A stretch of DNA of 64,000 nucleotides from Parietichytrium sp. I65-24A (GCA_012862575.1 BLSF01000013.1:310001-374000), one strand, 5' to 3'. Shown: positions 31,290 through 40,810, numbered from the stretch's first letter. Notes: generated from the letters alone by a model not told the origin. Numbers and translations are program-made.

Positions 31290-31714
31290 GATGACCCAGG
31301 CCACCTACCAAGTCAACGTCAACGGTCTTCTCCAGCGAGCACTTCCTTGTTCGTCTCCCTCTGTTTAGTCTAGGAGTGGTGTGTGCACGTAGTCCTCATA
31401 GTCCTCTGTTATGTGGGAGTGGCTATTCTTCTGATAGCAAGCCTAGCAGTTGGAAATAGTTGGAAGGGGAAATTGTGTGCACATTGTGAAAATGTGAAAA
31501 TGTGAAAATGGATCGCGATGCATTGATTGAAGTATTGATGGATTGATGGAAAGATCAGTCAAAATCGTGTTCTCAAAAGAGTTGAGCAAAGCTTGAAGCC
31601 ACCGCAAGGTAGGTCTGTGCGCAGGCGATTGCGGAGAAAAGCAGGGAAGGAAGGGCAGAGGCACGCAAGAAGGGGAAGACTGCCAGTGTGGAGCGGAGAA
31701 GAAGTGCGTACGCT

Positions 31715-31825
31715 TGCGGCAAAAGTTGACGGGAAGAGCGTAGTCAGATCTGACGACCCCAGCCCGGATTGCGGCGAAAATTGGCGCGAAGAGCGTGATC
31801 TGATTCGGCGACCCCATCCCAGGTT
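31715..31825 (+). repeat. Diverged tandem duplication of about 55 bp
   Basis: Two copies starting TTGCGGC(A/G)AAA and ending GACCCCA(G/T)CCC(G/A)G, followed by a third short TTGCGGTGAAA; located in the leader of the bHLH gene. Confidence 0.65.
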
Positions 31826-31862
31826 GCGGTGAAAGGCTCTGCTTGCCGCGAACGGAGCGAGA

Positions 31863-32180
31863 ATGGAGTCTGGTCCAAAGAAGGTGGTGAAGAGGGAGAA
31901 GAAGTACGAGAGGGAGAAGAAGAAGAGAGACGTCATTTCGCATCAGTTTGATGAGATTGCGAGACTTTTGAACGTGGACCTCAACACGGCGGATCGAGCC
32001 AATGTGCTGGAGAAACTGCTCTATGAAGTGATGGAAAGGAAAGCGCTCCTTGAAGCTGCTGGGCAACTGCCTCCGAGATTTGTCACGGATGGAACTCATC
32101 CGTTTGCGAATGTTCAAATCAAAACAGAGAACACCTACTCTTTGATGGCTGAACGCAGCATCGGGCAGCAAGGTTACTAG
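31863..32180 (+). CDS. Minimal basic helix-loop-helix transcription factor
   Basis: A 105-aa protein that is little more than a bHLH domain. Basic region KREKKYEREKKKRD; helix 1 VISHQFDEIARLLNV; loop DLNTADR; helix 2 ANVLEKLLYEVMERKALL. Aligned to Max-type factors, the E-box-contacting Glu (position 9) and Arg (position 13) are kept, while His at position 5 is Lys, so binding to CANNTG, perhaps CACGTG, is plausible. A polar C-terminal tail has no leucine zipper of clear length. Resemblance is closest in style to short plant ILR3-type bHLH proteins, by impression only. No intron. It converges on MsrB, whose 3' UTR would overlap this gene's 3' flank. Confidence 0.75.
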   Translation: MESGPKKVVKREKKYEREKKKRDVISHQFDEIARLLNVDLNTADRANVLEKLLYEVMERKALLEAAGQLPPRFVTDGTHPFANVQIKTENTYSLMAERSIGQQGY

Positions 32181-32606
32181 TCGTGAGAGATCACTTGAAT
32201 GCTGCCTGCCTACCGACATTGCAAAAAAAAACATATGACACCATAAAGCTGTACCTTTTCCAAATAATAATACTCATTCTTTTTTTTTAATTACATTCCT
32301 TCACCAATCGATTGGCTCAAGATGAATGTGTCACCTGAGTGCGAGAAAACATGAAAATAAATAAACATGTGCACAACTCGAAGCGCTTGTGATATTGCAG
32401 CAAGTGTAAACGCGCCAAAAGGTTTCCGCGTCAAGTCGTCATTATGCCACAGGGTGATCGCCATAACCGCCCCGGGGACCTCTCAGACTTTCTCGTCAGC
32501 TGTAATAATTGCAAACCTGGGACACCGTGTGCACGAAAAATGCGCATCGGACCTACGCTGAGGGTCCGGTGTGCTTTCTTCTGGACCCCCTCACCCAAAG
32601 TTCAAA
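32181..32606. other. Shared 3' region of bHLH and MsrB genes
   Basis: If MsrB is a selenoprotein, its SECIS element should lie here on the minus strand. A minus-strand ATGA (32442-32439) followed after 13 nt by AA (32425-32424) has SECIS-like spacing, but I could not find the matching 3' GA. A hairpin GGGTCC / GGACCC lies near 32535-32590. Neither is convincing by eye. Confidence 0.4.
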
Positions 32607-33203
32607 TTAGACGGAATTGAACTTGAGCGAGAGGGACAAAACTCAGTGTCTCCAATGCGCGTCTGGATGCTTGTCGCCTTTGACAATGCCATCCTCGAAG
32701 CGGTGCCCTAGAAACAGTTCGCAGTTTTTGCAGTACACCTCTTCCACCACGCACTTGTACCCATTATAGTTTTGCACGGGCACACGTAAGAGCGAGTCCG
32801 TTTCGTGCACAGGCTTTCGAAAGCTGGGCCAGATGCATGGTCCGTCCCACTTGTCCTCAGAGCTGTAAAGCACGTTGTCACACCTCGCGCAGTGGTACAA
32901 CCCGGTGTCCCAAAAGTGCCGAAATTTCTCTCCGCTGACCACACCGCTGACCAGTTCCAGATCTTCCTCAATCCTCTCCGTGAGCGGTCTCGCGGAGATT
33001 CTAAAGTAGTTCGTCCTGTCCTCCAGCGTCACGAGCTCGTACATTGCCCACCTCTTCCAAAGCTTCTTCACCAGCGCCAGAGACCCTACAAAGTCATCCC
33101 CAAACTTTCTCCTCGACGCACACTCTGCGTCATCGCCATTCGCCCTCGTTCGCTTCCTGGGAGCCAATTGGCCCGCCTCCTCTCGCGCTCGTATCGCGCT
33201 CAT
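32607..33203 (-). CDS. MSRB: Methionine-R-sulfoxide reductase B, probable selenoprotein (TGA = Sec187)
   Basis: Reduces methionine-R-sulfoxide in proteins. The SelR/MsrB domain is clear: WDTGLYHCARCDNVLYSS, then IWPSFRKPV, VYCKNCELFLGHRFEDG and HPDAHWRH. Two CxxC pairs bind zinc. The catalytic residue normally follows RH/RF; here that codon is TGA (32645-32643). Reading on gives VLSLSLKFNSV and then TAA (32609-32607), closely matching the IFSSSLKF tail that follows selenocysteine in animal MsrB1. The full product is thus 198 aa with Sec187; stopping at TGA would remove the catalytic residue. The first ATG in frame is at 33203 (MSAIRAREEAGQLAPRKRTR); a hydrophobic upstream extension has no ATG. 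A SECIS element was not confirmed. It converges on the bHLH gene. Confidence 0.8.
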
Positions 33204-34655
33204 TCCTCTGCCGCGCGCAGTCGCCAATCGAGCCCAGCACACAGCACACAGCACACACAGTACGATGAGACAAGACGAGACGAGCCATCCCAAAATCGAT
33301 GGCAACAGTGAATGGCGCACTAACAAAAACCTACGCTGTCACTAATTTGGTAGTTGAGTGCGTCTGTCAATGTTACATTAGCGCACTTCTTTGTTCATTT
33401 GTGTCAGTCACACTGTACCACATCAGATGTTCGCAGTCTATGTTCAGAACATTGTGAATGAGGTATGCTTTCTTTCAAGATCGATCTCTGATTGATGGTT
33501 GAAGATGAAACACAAAGCTAGTCTTCCGTATCATGAAGCAGCGCTTTAAGAGTTGGAGGCGGTGATTGATTGACTGGGACGCCCTTCCTTGACGAAGACG
33601 AACGAACGCTTCAAGCGAAGCCGGGTTTCGAAGCTGGTGGAAGCTTTAGTTGTTCACATGTTCACAGCCACTGTCAATTCACTGCGGAGAGCATCTTGGG
33701 GTCATCCTGGCCTGTTTATTTATCCCCAAATGGGCGTTGCGCTTTTGAGAGGCGGCTCGGTTTCCCGGTTGCAGCCTCTTCGTGAGCTGTCGTAAAGGAG
33801 CCGCTCGTGACCTTTTGCCCACAGATCGGCCCGCACGAATTGCCGAGCAACATCACGCAATCCGCTTTGTTACTCACTGTCTGTACTCGTACCACTGCCC
33901 GTTGAACCGCCCGCGAAACGTCGTGAGACCCCCGATCGACGTAGCATTGCGCGTTGGTCTCATCTGAGAAAACGCGAACAAGAACAAGACACTCTTCAGT
34001 TGGTAGAGGACGTCAATTTTCCATAACTTTCGATGCATGTTTTGTCCGTTGTAAAGAGAATCCCGGCAGAGCCTTATGCATCTGACTAGCGCGGCATCTA
34101 CTACTCTGAGGCAATGAAAGTCAGTTGCAGAGTGAACTCTGTTCGAGGTAGAATAGGATGAGACAAAGAGACCACACGCTGCGATTTTGAACAGCAGTCG
34201 ATGTTGTGCTGTGGTAGCGTGGTGGAGACGAGCAAGTATTGCTCTCAAAATAAACACGAAATCGTTGGACAAAGGAAGAGGAGGGCAGCTTTCCCACGCC
34301 TGAGTATTTTCAAGCATCTTAGCATTTGCTTTCGGAAAGCCGCTGAGTCCTCAATGCCTACGCCCTTGCAATCTCATTGGGGTCAGGAGCTCAGCTGTGG
34401 CAGCCAGTGGCAACTATGACACTCCGACCAAGTACTAGTGCGTGTTTGGGGGCAGAGTGTTGAAGCCTGGTTATCGAGATGCTTCCAAGTACACTCCAAA
34501 ATGCGCTTTTAAATAGCGGTTACACGGCGCCGATCCGAATTAACGCAGTGTCGCATTCTCAGCGTGATAGCAAGGTTATACCTTTATCTTTAGTGCGTTG
34601 TGGCGCTGCGGTAGCGCTGCGATCGACCGATATCAAACCTCGCAGGGAATACTTG

Positions 34656-34706
34656 AAACGGGGGGCAACGAGAAAGCGAGNTAACGGGGGGCAACGAAAA
34701 AGCGAG
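34656..34706. repeat. Near-identical 25-bp tandem pair flanking an ambiguous base
   Basis: Units 34656-34680 and 34682-34706 share AACGGGGGGCAACGA and AAAGCGAG; the N at 34681 sits exactly between them. Confidence 0.7.
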
Positions 34707-34795
34707 AACTAGTACTATCGTGCCGAAACGGGCAACAGTAGTTTTGCGATGAAAACGCCAAGACAGCTTCTCGCAACTCACGGTCAGTCACAATC

Positions 34796-34825
34796 AGTTA
34801 ATTAATTAATCAATCAATCAATCAG
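34796..34825. repeat. Tetranucleotide repeat TTAA/TCAA
   Basis: Run of TTAA units passing into TCAA units, about 100 bp upstream of the 7TM gene start. Confidence 0.85.
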
Positions 34826-34921
34826 AGACGGATAGATAGTAGAACCAGAGGTGAAGGGAGAATAAAACTTTGGTGTCTTTGGGTCATATACAATGCGTGT
34901 AACTAGTACAATGTGCAATCC

Positions 34922-36022
34922 ATGCTTCATTCAAGTGTGTCGCATTTACAACAAACAGAGCACAAAGGGACGGAGCTCCAGGTGCAAAGCAGCGTCTTCC
35001 ACGTTGCGAATGTTGCAATGAATAGCAGCGATGAAAGCGCCGCTGCGGCGAACGGAACGTCTTGGTCGACAGCGTCCACGGGCCCAGACTTGGGATGGAT
35101 ATCTCCAGCAATGCTCGTGTACTGCTTTGTGGGGCAGGGAATCTGGATGTTTCTCTTTTTCAGGGTTTGGCAGGCATGGCGGAGGGTGTATAAAGAGAAG
35201 CGTGCCGCGTTGAGGATTCAGATGGTGAACCTCTTTGTAAATTATCTCGTATTCGCCTTCACAACGTGCTTGTATGCAGTCAAATGGGCGCACCTTGAGG
35301 ATGCGGATATGAAGTGCATGTGGGTGGCTCGCATAACTCCGTCACTTTATGTGGCAGCGAACGGCACAGTTTATTGGTTTCTCTTACATCGGATCGAGCT
35401 CTCTTGGAAAGAGCTGCGAAGTTACAAGATGAAGCGCAAATTTATCATCTTTCGCAGGGGGCTCTATATTTTGACCAGTTGTGTGCCTCTGATCGCTTTG
35501 CTTGCTATCGCGCTATTTCAAGGCAAACTGGTGGAGATCCGCCAGCAGGATGATTCTGGCCTCGATTCAATCAAAATTTGCACCATGGTGGTTCCATTCT
35601 GGGTGGGGTCTATGTTCGCAGTCTGTGATACATCATTATCGTTTGGATTCAACATTTTCTTCTTCTGGAGTCTAACTGAGCTGAATTCGATGGTATTTGA
35701 GGATCAACATGGTTCTAAATTTGCCGAGAGCATTGCTCGCTCTGCCAGCAAAAACTATCGGAGATGCACAATCGCAGTGGCAAGTACTTTCGTGGTGGTT
35801 GTCTTCAGCTCTTGCGCAGAATTTTTCATCAATCCTGACCTGCCGTACACTGGAGCCATACGGGTTCTTACAGGCCTTTTATGCGGCATGGATCTCTTCG
35901 TGAACTCGTCCGTCTTGCTCAGTTTCAACACACACGTTTGGAGCCCCCGTTGGGCGAAACGATTGTTCGTGGACGCATCCACAAGCAAAGTCTCCCCAAG
36001 CGATGCGCTGAGCAAAAAGTGA
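34922..36022 (+). CDS. Putative seven-transmembrane protein (GPCR-like, orphan)
   Basis: I do not recognise a known family. 366 aa from the first in-frame ATG (34922); a second ATG at 35018 (MNSSDESAAAANGTSW) would give a neater extracellular N-terminus with two N-glycosylation sites (NSS, NGT). Seven hydrophobic stretches are visible: ISPAMLVYCFVGQGIWMFLF, VNLFVNYLVFAFTTCLYAV, SLYVAANGTVYWFLL, LYILTSCVPLIALLAIALF, VPFWVGSMFAVC with SFGFNIFFFW, IAVASTFVVVVFSSCAEFF and RVLTGLLCGMDLFVNSSVLL. Basic residues cluster between helices 1-2, 3-4 and 5-6, consistent with an outside N-terminus. No DRY or NPxxY motif. A short out-of-frame ATG frame at 34911 overlaps the start. Receptor function is inference. 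Confidence 0.65.
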   Translation: MLHSSVSHLQQTEHKGTELQVQSSVFHVANVAMNSSDESAAAANGTSWSTASTGPDLGWISPAMLVYCFVGQGIWMFLFFRVWQAWRRVYKEKRAALRIQMVNLFVNYLVFAFTTCLYAVKWAHLEDADMKCMWVARITPSLYVAANGTVYWFLLHRIELSWKELRSYKMKRKFIIFRRGLYILTSCVPLIALLAIALFQGKLVEIRQQDDSGLDSIKICTMVVPFWVGSMFAVCDTSLSFGFNIFFFWSLTELNSMVFEDQHGSKFAESIARSASKNYRRCTIAVASTFVVVVFSSCAEFFINPDLPYTGAIRVLTGLLCGMDLFVNSSVLLSFNTHVWSPRWAKRLFVDASTSKVSPSDALSKK

Positions 36023-36945
36023 AGCTGGCAGTTCTGACGGAGGAATCGTCTCTGGGCACCGAAAGACCTCCCGTCGGCAACGTGCTCACATTTACGTGGA
36101 AGGCAAATCCCAAATCGAAGACTCATAACAACATCATCTATACTTGTACAAATCAACTTGCAACGTGACTGACTTTCCATCACCTCTCAACACCTTCCAT
36201 GAATCTTCCGCAGCCTCTCTTTCTTCCAAGACGCGGCCCTCATCTCTTTTCGAAAAACATTTTCTCGGGGCAGTCCATTAGCGTTTATCATCATCAAGTT
36301 GCCATGCTCATGCTTGTGCTTGTTTGCTTGCTTGCTTGCTTGCTTGCATGCTTGGATGGAAAGATTGGAAAAATTGGAAAGCAAAGCTTTTGTGCACCAC
36401 CCACATACGACGTACTAACTCTAGCAGTAAAACTCCAACCATCTACCTCCATTGACAGTCCATTCCGTACGACGAACAAAACGGAACAAAAAGGAACGTA
36501 GAGCGTGCACTAGCCTTCTCGCCAAGCTTCTACCAAACCCGGTATCAAATCCCATAACACATCCTCGAGTACTGCCAGGGACCTCTACGCCTTTCCGCTA
36601 GCTAGCCTACGGCATCATCCGGTAAGATTGCATAACCTTGAGGTAGCACCCCTCGAATCCTATAGATACTACTAGCCACCTTCGCGCGGACTCTCTCTCT
36701 GTGTGCTCTCAACTAGAAGCTCTTACGACTGCGCCTAGCAGAGTGGCTGCGGACAGCTGGTGTGTCCCCGGCGAAACGCCCGGAACTAAAGAGACTCGAA
36801 GAACCCAAAGAACCCAACGGAACGCGACGCGCAGAAGAAAGAGAAGAACAGAGCAGAAACAGTACATCACCCCCACCACACCTGGCCGCGTTCTCCGGCC
36901 CAAAAGTGTACGCGGGCGAGTCCCCGGCGGGGACACCAAGCCATA
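36023..36945. promoter_or_regulatory. Intergenic region upstream of the tandem TTL gene
   Basis: A (TTGC)n microsatellite at 36323-36348; paired ATTGG boxes 9 bp apart (36364, 36373); a CTA/TAG/TAC-rich block at about 36540-36700 (CTAGCTAGCCTACGGCATC and similar). The last 250 bp are GC- and purine-rich leader sequence. Confidence 0.5.
36323..36348. repeat. (TTGC)n microsatellite
   Basis: About six tetranucleotide units, in intergenic DNA. Confidence 0.9.
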
Positions 36946-39900
36946 ATGATCCGCCAGCCAGGTCCAGGCCGCGCCGCGCACGCGCACGCGCGCCGTCGTC
37001 GTCCCGCCGACTCAGATGCTCCTGGCCATCCCGCAGATGCGGCATCTTCATCCTCGAGCGACTCGGAACCGGACTCCCCCGGTTCCGACTCGGGTTCCGA
37101 GCGCGAGTCGGACCCAGGTCCCGGTCTCGGTTCCGGTTCCGGTTCCGCAGCGCGAGCGAAGCGCAGACGCGCGCGCACGGTGGCGGCGCCGCGCCTGGCG
37201 TGGCTGGTGTTGGGGCTGCTGGCGCTGGCTGCATTGGGGATGGGCTGGGCGTGGCGCCTGGCGAGCAAGAGCGCGGTGGTGAAGCGCGAGAAGCGGCGGG
37301 GCGGGACGCGGGAGAACGGAGCGCTGGGGCCAGCGAGCTGGGCGCTGCGGCCCGATCGCGAAAGACGAAAGCTGGCGGGCAAGGAGCTTGAAGAGGCGCT
37401 GAGCCGATTTGGGGCGACGGGCAAGGAGAAGAAGATGCCCAAGCTGAAGATTGAGAGGCAGATTACGAACCCAGTGCTGCAGGCGAAGACGGGGAAGAGG
37501 ACGTTTGGGTGCCTCAGAGACGAGTGCAGGGGCCTCGCGCTGGAGGATCTGACGAACCGCAAGTGGAAGATGATGTACAAGAACGCCAAGGTGGTCGGCC
37601 CTGGGAATGGCACGATGTTTAAGGATAATTTGAACGTGAGACTCACGTGGCTCGAGTCCGACACGACGGAGCTGACCAAGCTGCAGAAGGAGAAGCCACA
37701 GCTGTTTGACATTGCTTACACGCAGCAGATCGGAAAGACGTACCTGAGCGTACTGGACGGCGCAGATGCCATCGGCGGCAACAAGGGCCAACAGCTACGC
37801 GTCAAGCAGTCATTCGTTCGCCGCGCCAGTCAGGTGGAGGTCGCGATGCCGGACGGAACCAAAAAGAAGGTGAGGCAGTGCACGTACAACGATCTAGCGC
37901 TGCAGCCTGCGCAGTACCGTCTGTACATCAAGGAGGAGTGCGAGGCGTTCCTGAAAAACGACGGGAACGGTAAGTCGTTCTTGCTCAAGCCCGAGACTGG
38001 TTCTCAAGGCAAAGGAATCACGTTTCATGCCGGTGTGCAGTCGGTTTTGAAAAAAGCAAAATCCTTCTTTCCCTGCAAGCAAAACCCGTCCATGTCGGCT
38101 TTGGAGCGAATGCTTGTTCAGGAGTACATTGAAAAGCCGTTGCTCATTGAGCGGAGCAAGTTCGATTTGCGGGTGTACATGCTTATTGCCAGCTCGGACC
38201 CCTGGATGGTCTTTTACCATCAGGGGTATCTGAGGCGGTCGCTCTTCGAGTACAGCGCTTCGTCAAAGAATCGCGCGGTATATCTGACAAACACGCACTA
38301 TCAGTCCATGCGCGAAAATTTCAAGCTGAGCGAGCACATTTGGACGTTTGATCGCATGCAGTCCTATCTCACGAAAAACGGCCGCGCAAGTGCGCACTAC
38401 GTGGAAAGCGTGCTCGACCCCTATGTAAAGCGAGCCGCGAACTTTGTCTTTCAGTCGGCACGGCATAAGTTGCAGCGAAGGAAAGGATCCTTCCACATTT
38501 TTGGGTTGGACTTTATGATCGACGATAATTTCCAGGTGCACTTTATCGAAGCAAACGGTTATCCAGGATACACGTGGAGTCTCAACTTTGACACCCGCGG
38601 GTTCGTGGCGGAGCAGTTCAATTTGGTGATGGAGCTGCACGAGCATCCCACTGTCTTTGAGAAGATGCGCGCTGGAGATCGCTATGGCGAATACTCGATG
38701 ATATTTAGCGAGTTGGAAGAAGCCCAGAGCAGAAACGCATACGATCCGTGCTTTGAATTTCACAATAATGAGCGCAGCTTTTCAGTTTTGCGCGAAGGCA
38801 TGAAACGTTTTTCCAAGTACACCGGTTTTTCCGCCTCGAAGGCGTTCATGGGCGATAACGAGCAAGATTGCAACAGTAAAGCCTGCAAAGCAAAGAAAAA
38901 GCAAGCCCACAAGGAAGCTTTAAAGGCGCGCGTTGCCGCAGAGCGACTGTTCCAGGGATTCTCGGACGATGTTGCTGGCACGGAGCTCCTGGGCGGGCTA
39001 AAAACCGACCAGGTGACTCTTTTGGCCAACTATGCCAAAAATTCGGGATGCTCTTTGAACAAGCTATTCGTGATGCCTGCGACGTACCGCGTGTTTTTGA
39101 ACGAGGAGTGCGAGCTCGTCCTAAAGTATCGGACAAGCTCCAGGTGGATTGCAAAACCAATGGACGGTACACACGCTTCAGGGTTTGAGTTTTTCTCGAA
39201 TCAGAAACAGCTTGAGCCCAGATTCAGACTGTGCGGGGACGGCATCGAGAAAGGCAAGCTTTCCGCCACCGATCCAATTGCGTCTTTCCAAAAGCAGGTT
39301 CAACGAGTGCCTTCGCACGCGCAGTTTATTGTGCAAAAGCACGTTACGAATCGGTTGATTGTCAAAGAGCGTGCATGGGACATCCGCGCTTACATGCTCA
39401 TCGCATCCACGGAGCCGTTTTTTGTGCTGTACCATGACGGATACGTACGCAGCTCCAGATTTCATGGTCGCAAAGACGATCAATCGGCGCGATCAATGCG
39501 TGGCGCGCCGGCGAAAAAATCGGCAGACGACGACCCGTATGGAATTTTAGCCGAACTCGCGGACGTGGAATCGGACGCGGATGACGAAAGCGACAAGTTT
39601 CAGCAGTTTTCGTTGGGCAAAACCGAGCTCACGTTCTCTGATTTCCAGATTCTGCTCTCTCAGGAAACGAAAACCGGCGATCACTTTATGTCGTCTGCGT
39701 TTGAGACGTACGCGAAGCAGGTAATGCGGCTCTTATTTCATGCTGTGCAGCCCCACCTCCAGCGCCGCGCAAAGTCCTACGAGCTTTTGGAGCTCAACTT
39801 TATTCTTGACGACCAGTACACCTTTTGGTACATTGGGGCGAACAACAGTCCTCAGCTTTCGCGCAACTCGAAAGTGCTCCGAGAGGTGATCAACCCGATG

Positions 39901-40449
39901 CAAGATGATCTCAAGTCCGTAGTGCTGGAGCTGTCAGACATGGCTGAGGCCTTTGTGGGAATGCGTTATGGAGACAGGTACGGAGGGTTTCGCCTTGTGT
40001 ATAGCGAATACGAGTCCGAGATGCGCAACGCAACGTTCAACCCATGCGAGGAGTTTTCCGGCAAGTGGTCTCTGGCGAAAACCGCTGTGGTGCAGACGGC
40101 TAAGTTGCACGATTATAAAACCCGAGTCGACAGCGCAAACATCCGTGAGCTCAAAAAATACACTCGCGCAGCGTGGGACAAGTGCCGCAGCAAGTACAAA
40201 CAAGTGGAAACGTGTATGCAGTCTGAATCGGTGCGTAAAACGCTGCGTGAGCGTTATGAACATTATCTCGACAAAACTACTGTGTCGATGGACTCTGATG
40301 AAGACGAGAGAGACGGCCCAAGTGCCGAGAAGGAGAAGCAGATAAACGAATATGTGGAATCCCGTATTCGCGAAATGGCAGGCGTTGCCAAGGAACCTGA
40401 ACACGGCGAGGAGGGGGGTGGCGGTGACGCAGAATCTGAAAGCAAGTAA
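36946..40449 (+). CDS. Type II membrane protein with two tubulin-tyrosine-ligase-like domains, the second degenerate
   Basis: 1167 aa, single exon. Residues 1-80 are Arg/Ser/Asp/Gly-rich; residues about 82-105 (LAWLVLGLLALAALGMGWAW) form one membrane helix with more positive charge on the N side (AKRRRAR), suggesting a cytosolic N-terminus and a lumenal or extracellular bulk. Two ATP-grasp TTL-type domains follow. Domain 1 (about 310-605) has FDLRVYMLIAS, FGLDFMIDD and FIEANGYPG, with metal ligands D522, E535 and N537. Domain 2 (about 690-1035) repeats WDIRAYMLIAS, LELNFILDD and YIGANNSP: D is N951 and E is G964, so it is probably catalytically dead. Each domain ends in R(M)RYGDRYG..S-E and a D/N-PC-x-EF motif. 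The C-terminal tail is acidic. TTL enzymes usually modify cytosolic tubulin, so the anchor is unusual. Confidence 0.82.
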   Translation: MIRQPGPGRAAHAHARRRRPADSDAPGHPADAASSSSSDSEPDSPGSDSGSERESDPGPGLGSGSGSAARAKRRRARTVAAPRLAWLVLGLLALAALGMGWAWRLASKSAVVKREKRRGGTRENGALGPASWALRPDRERRKLAGKELEEALSRFGATGKEKKMPKLKIERQITNPVLQAKTGKRTFGCLRDECRGLALEDLTNRKWKMMYKNAKVVGPGNGTMFKDNLNVRLTWLESDTTELTKLQKEKPQLFDIAYTQQIGKTYLSVLDGADAIGGNKGQQLRVKQSFVRRASQVEVAMPDGTKKKVRQCTYNDLALQPAQYRLYIKEECEAFLKNDGNGKSFLLKPETGSQGKGITFHAGVQSVLKKAKSFFPCKQNPSMSALERMLVQEYIEKPLLIERSKFDLRVYMLIASSDPWMVFYHQGYLRRSLFEYSASSKNRAVYLTNTHYQSMRENFKLSEHIWTFDRMQSYLTKNGRASAHYVESVLDPYVKRAANFVFQSARHKLQRRKGSFHIFGLDFMIDDNFQVHFIEANGYPGYTWSLNFDTRGFVAEQFNLVMELHEHPTVFEKMRAGDRYGEYSMIFSELEEAQSRNAYDPCFEFHNNERSFSVLREGMKRFSKYTGFSASKAFMGDNEQDCNSKACKAKKKQAHKEALKARVAAERLFQGFSDDVAGTELLGGLKTDQVTLLANYAKNSGCSLNKLFVMPATYRVFLNEECELVLKYRTSSRWIAKPMDGTHASGFEFFSNQKQLEPRFRLCGDGIEKGKLSATDPIASFQKQVQRVPSHAQFIVQKHVTNRLIVKERAWDIRAYMLIASTEPFFVLYHDGYVRSSRFHGRKDDQSARSMRGAPAKKSADDDPYGILAELADVESDADDESDKFQQFSLGKTELTFSDFQILLSQETKTGDHFMSSAFETYAKQVMRLLFHAVQPHLQRRAKSYELLELNFILDDQYTFWYIGANNSPQLSRNSKVLREVINPMQDDLKSVVLELSDMAEAFVGMRYGDRYGGFRLVYSEYESEMRNATFNPCEEFSGKWSLAKTAVVQTAKLHDYKTRVDSANIRELKKYTRAAWDKCRSKYKQVETCMQSESVRKTLRERYEHYLDKTTVSMDSDEDERDGPSAEKEKQINEYVESRIREMAGVAKEPEHGEEGGGGDAESESK

Positions 40450-40810
40450 AAAGGCCTTCTTAGAAGCCGTGATAGATGGCGAGAACGCTGTGTTTGTGGC
40501 AATGCCAATCGTACAAGGGCGCAACTGGAAGGTTCACAAGACATCACGCCTCGCTGGTCAGCAGCGAAATGCCAAGTTTCATGTTGCAAATTGAAAAAAA
40601 GAGCCAAGTCTCGGTGCGTGCCATCTTCCATGTTTTTCACAGAAAAGAATGGAATGACAACTTCAAAATTATGTTCATGAACAGTGAACTGACAAACAAG
40701 CAAGCAAATTGGTACATATTTTCTTGTATAATAATTTACAACGTCGGGACATTATGATCTATTCCTTTGATACATACAGGAGAGTAGAGTGTGGAAAACA
40801 AAGCGGCTGT
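40450..40810. other. Shared 3' flank of convergent genes
   Basis: AT-richer text, no gene or repeat seen. Confidence 0.45.

Larger units (their letters stand above)
30741..31862. promoter_or_regulatory. Divergent intergenic region, RCC1 protein / bHLH
   Basis: About 1.1 kb. Contains four CCAAT boxes at an exact 9-bp period (31254-31289), an 8-bp tandem of ATGTGAAA near 31485-31510, and a diverged tandem duplication of about 55 bp at 31715-31825. No other gene is supported. Confidence 0.5.
33204..34921. other. Gene-free stretch before the 7TM gene
   Basis: About 1.7 kb. Open frames on both strands are short and show no recognisable domain. Features: a 25-bp tandem pair around the single N of the assembly (34656-34706), and TTAA/TCAA tetranucleotide runs at 34796-34825. 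Confidence 0.45.

Noticed and set aside
31593-31832. 79-codon Arg-rich frame before the bHLH gene
   Set aside because: It overlaps the diverged tandem duplication and has no domain; more likely leader sequence.
32424-32442. ATGA-13 nt-AA arrangement as a SECIS core for MsrB
   Set aside because: Spacing fits, but the 3' GA of the quartet and a paired helix are not seen; left to a dedicated predictor.
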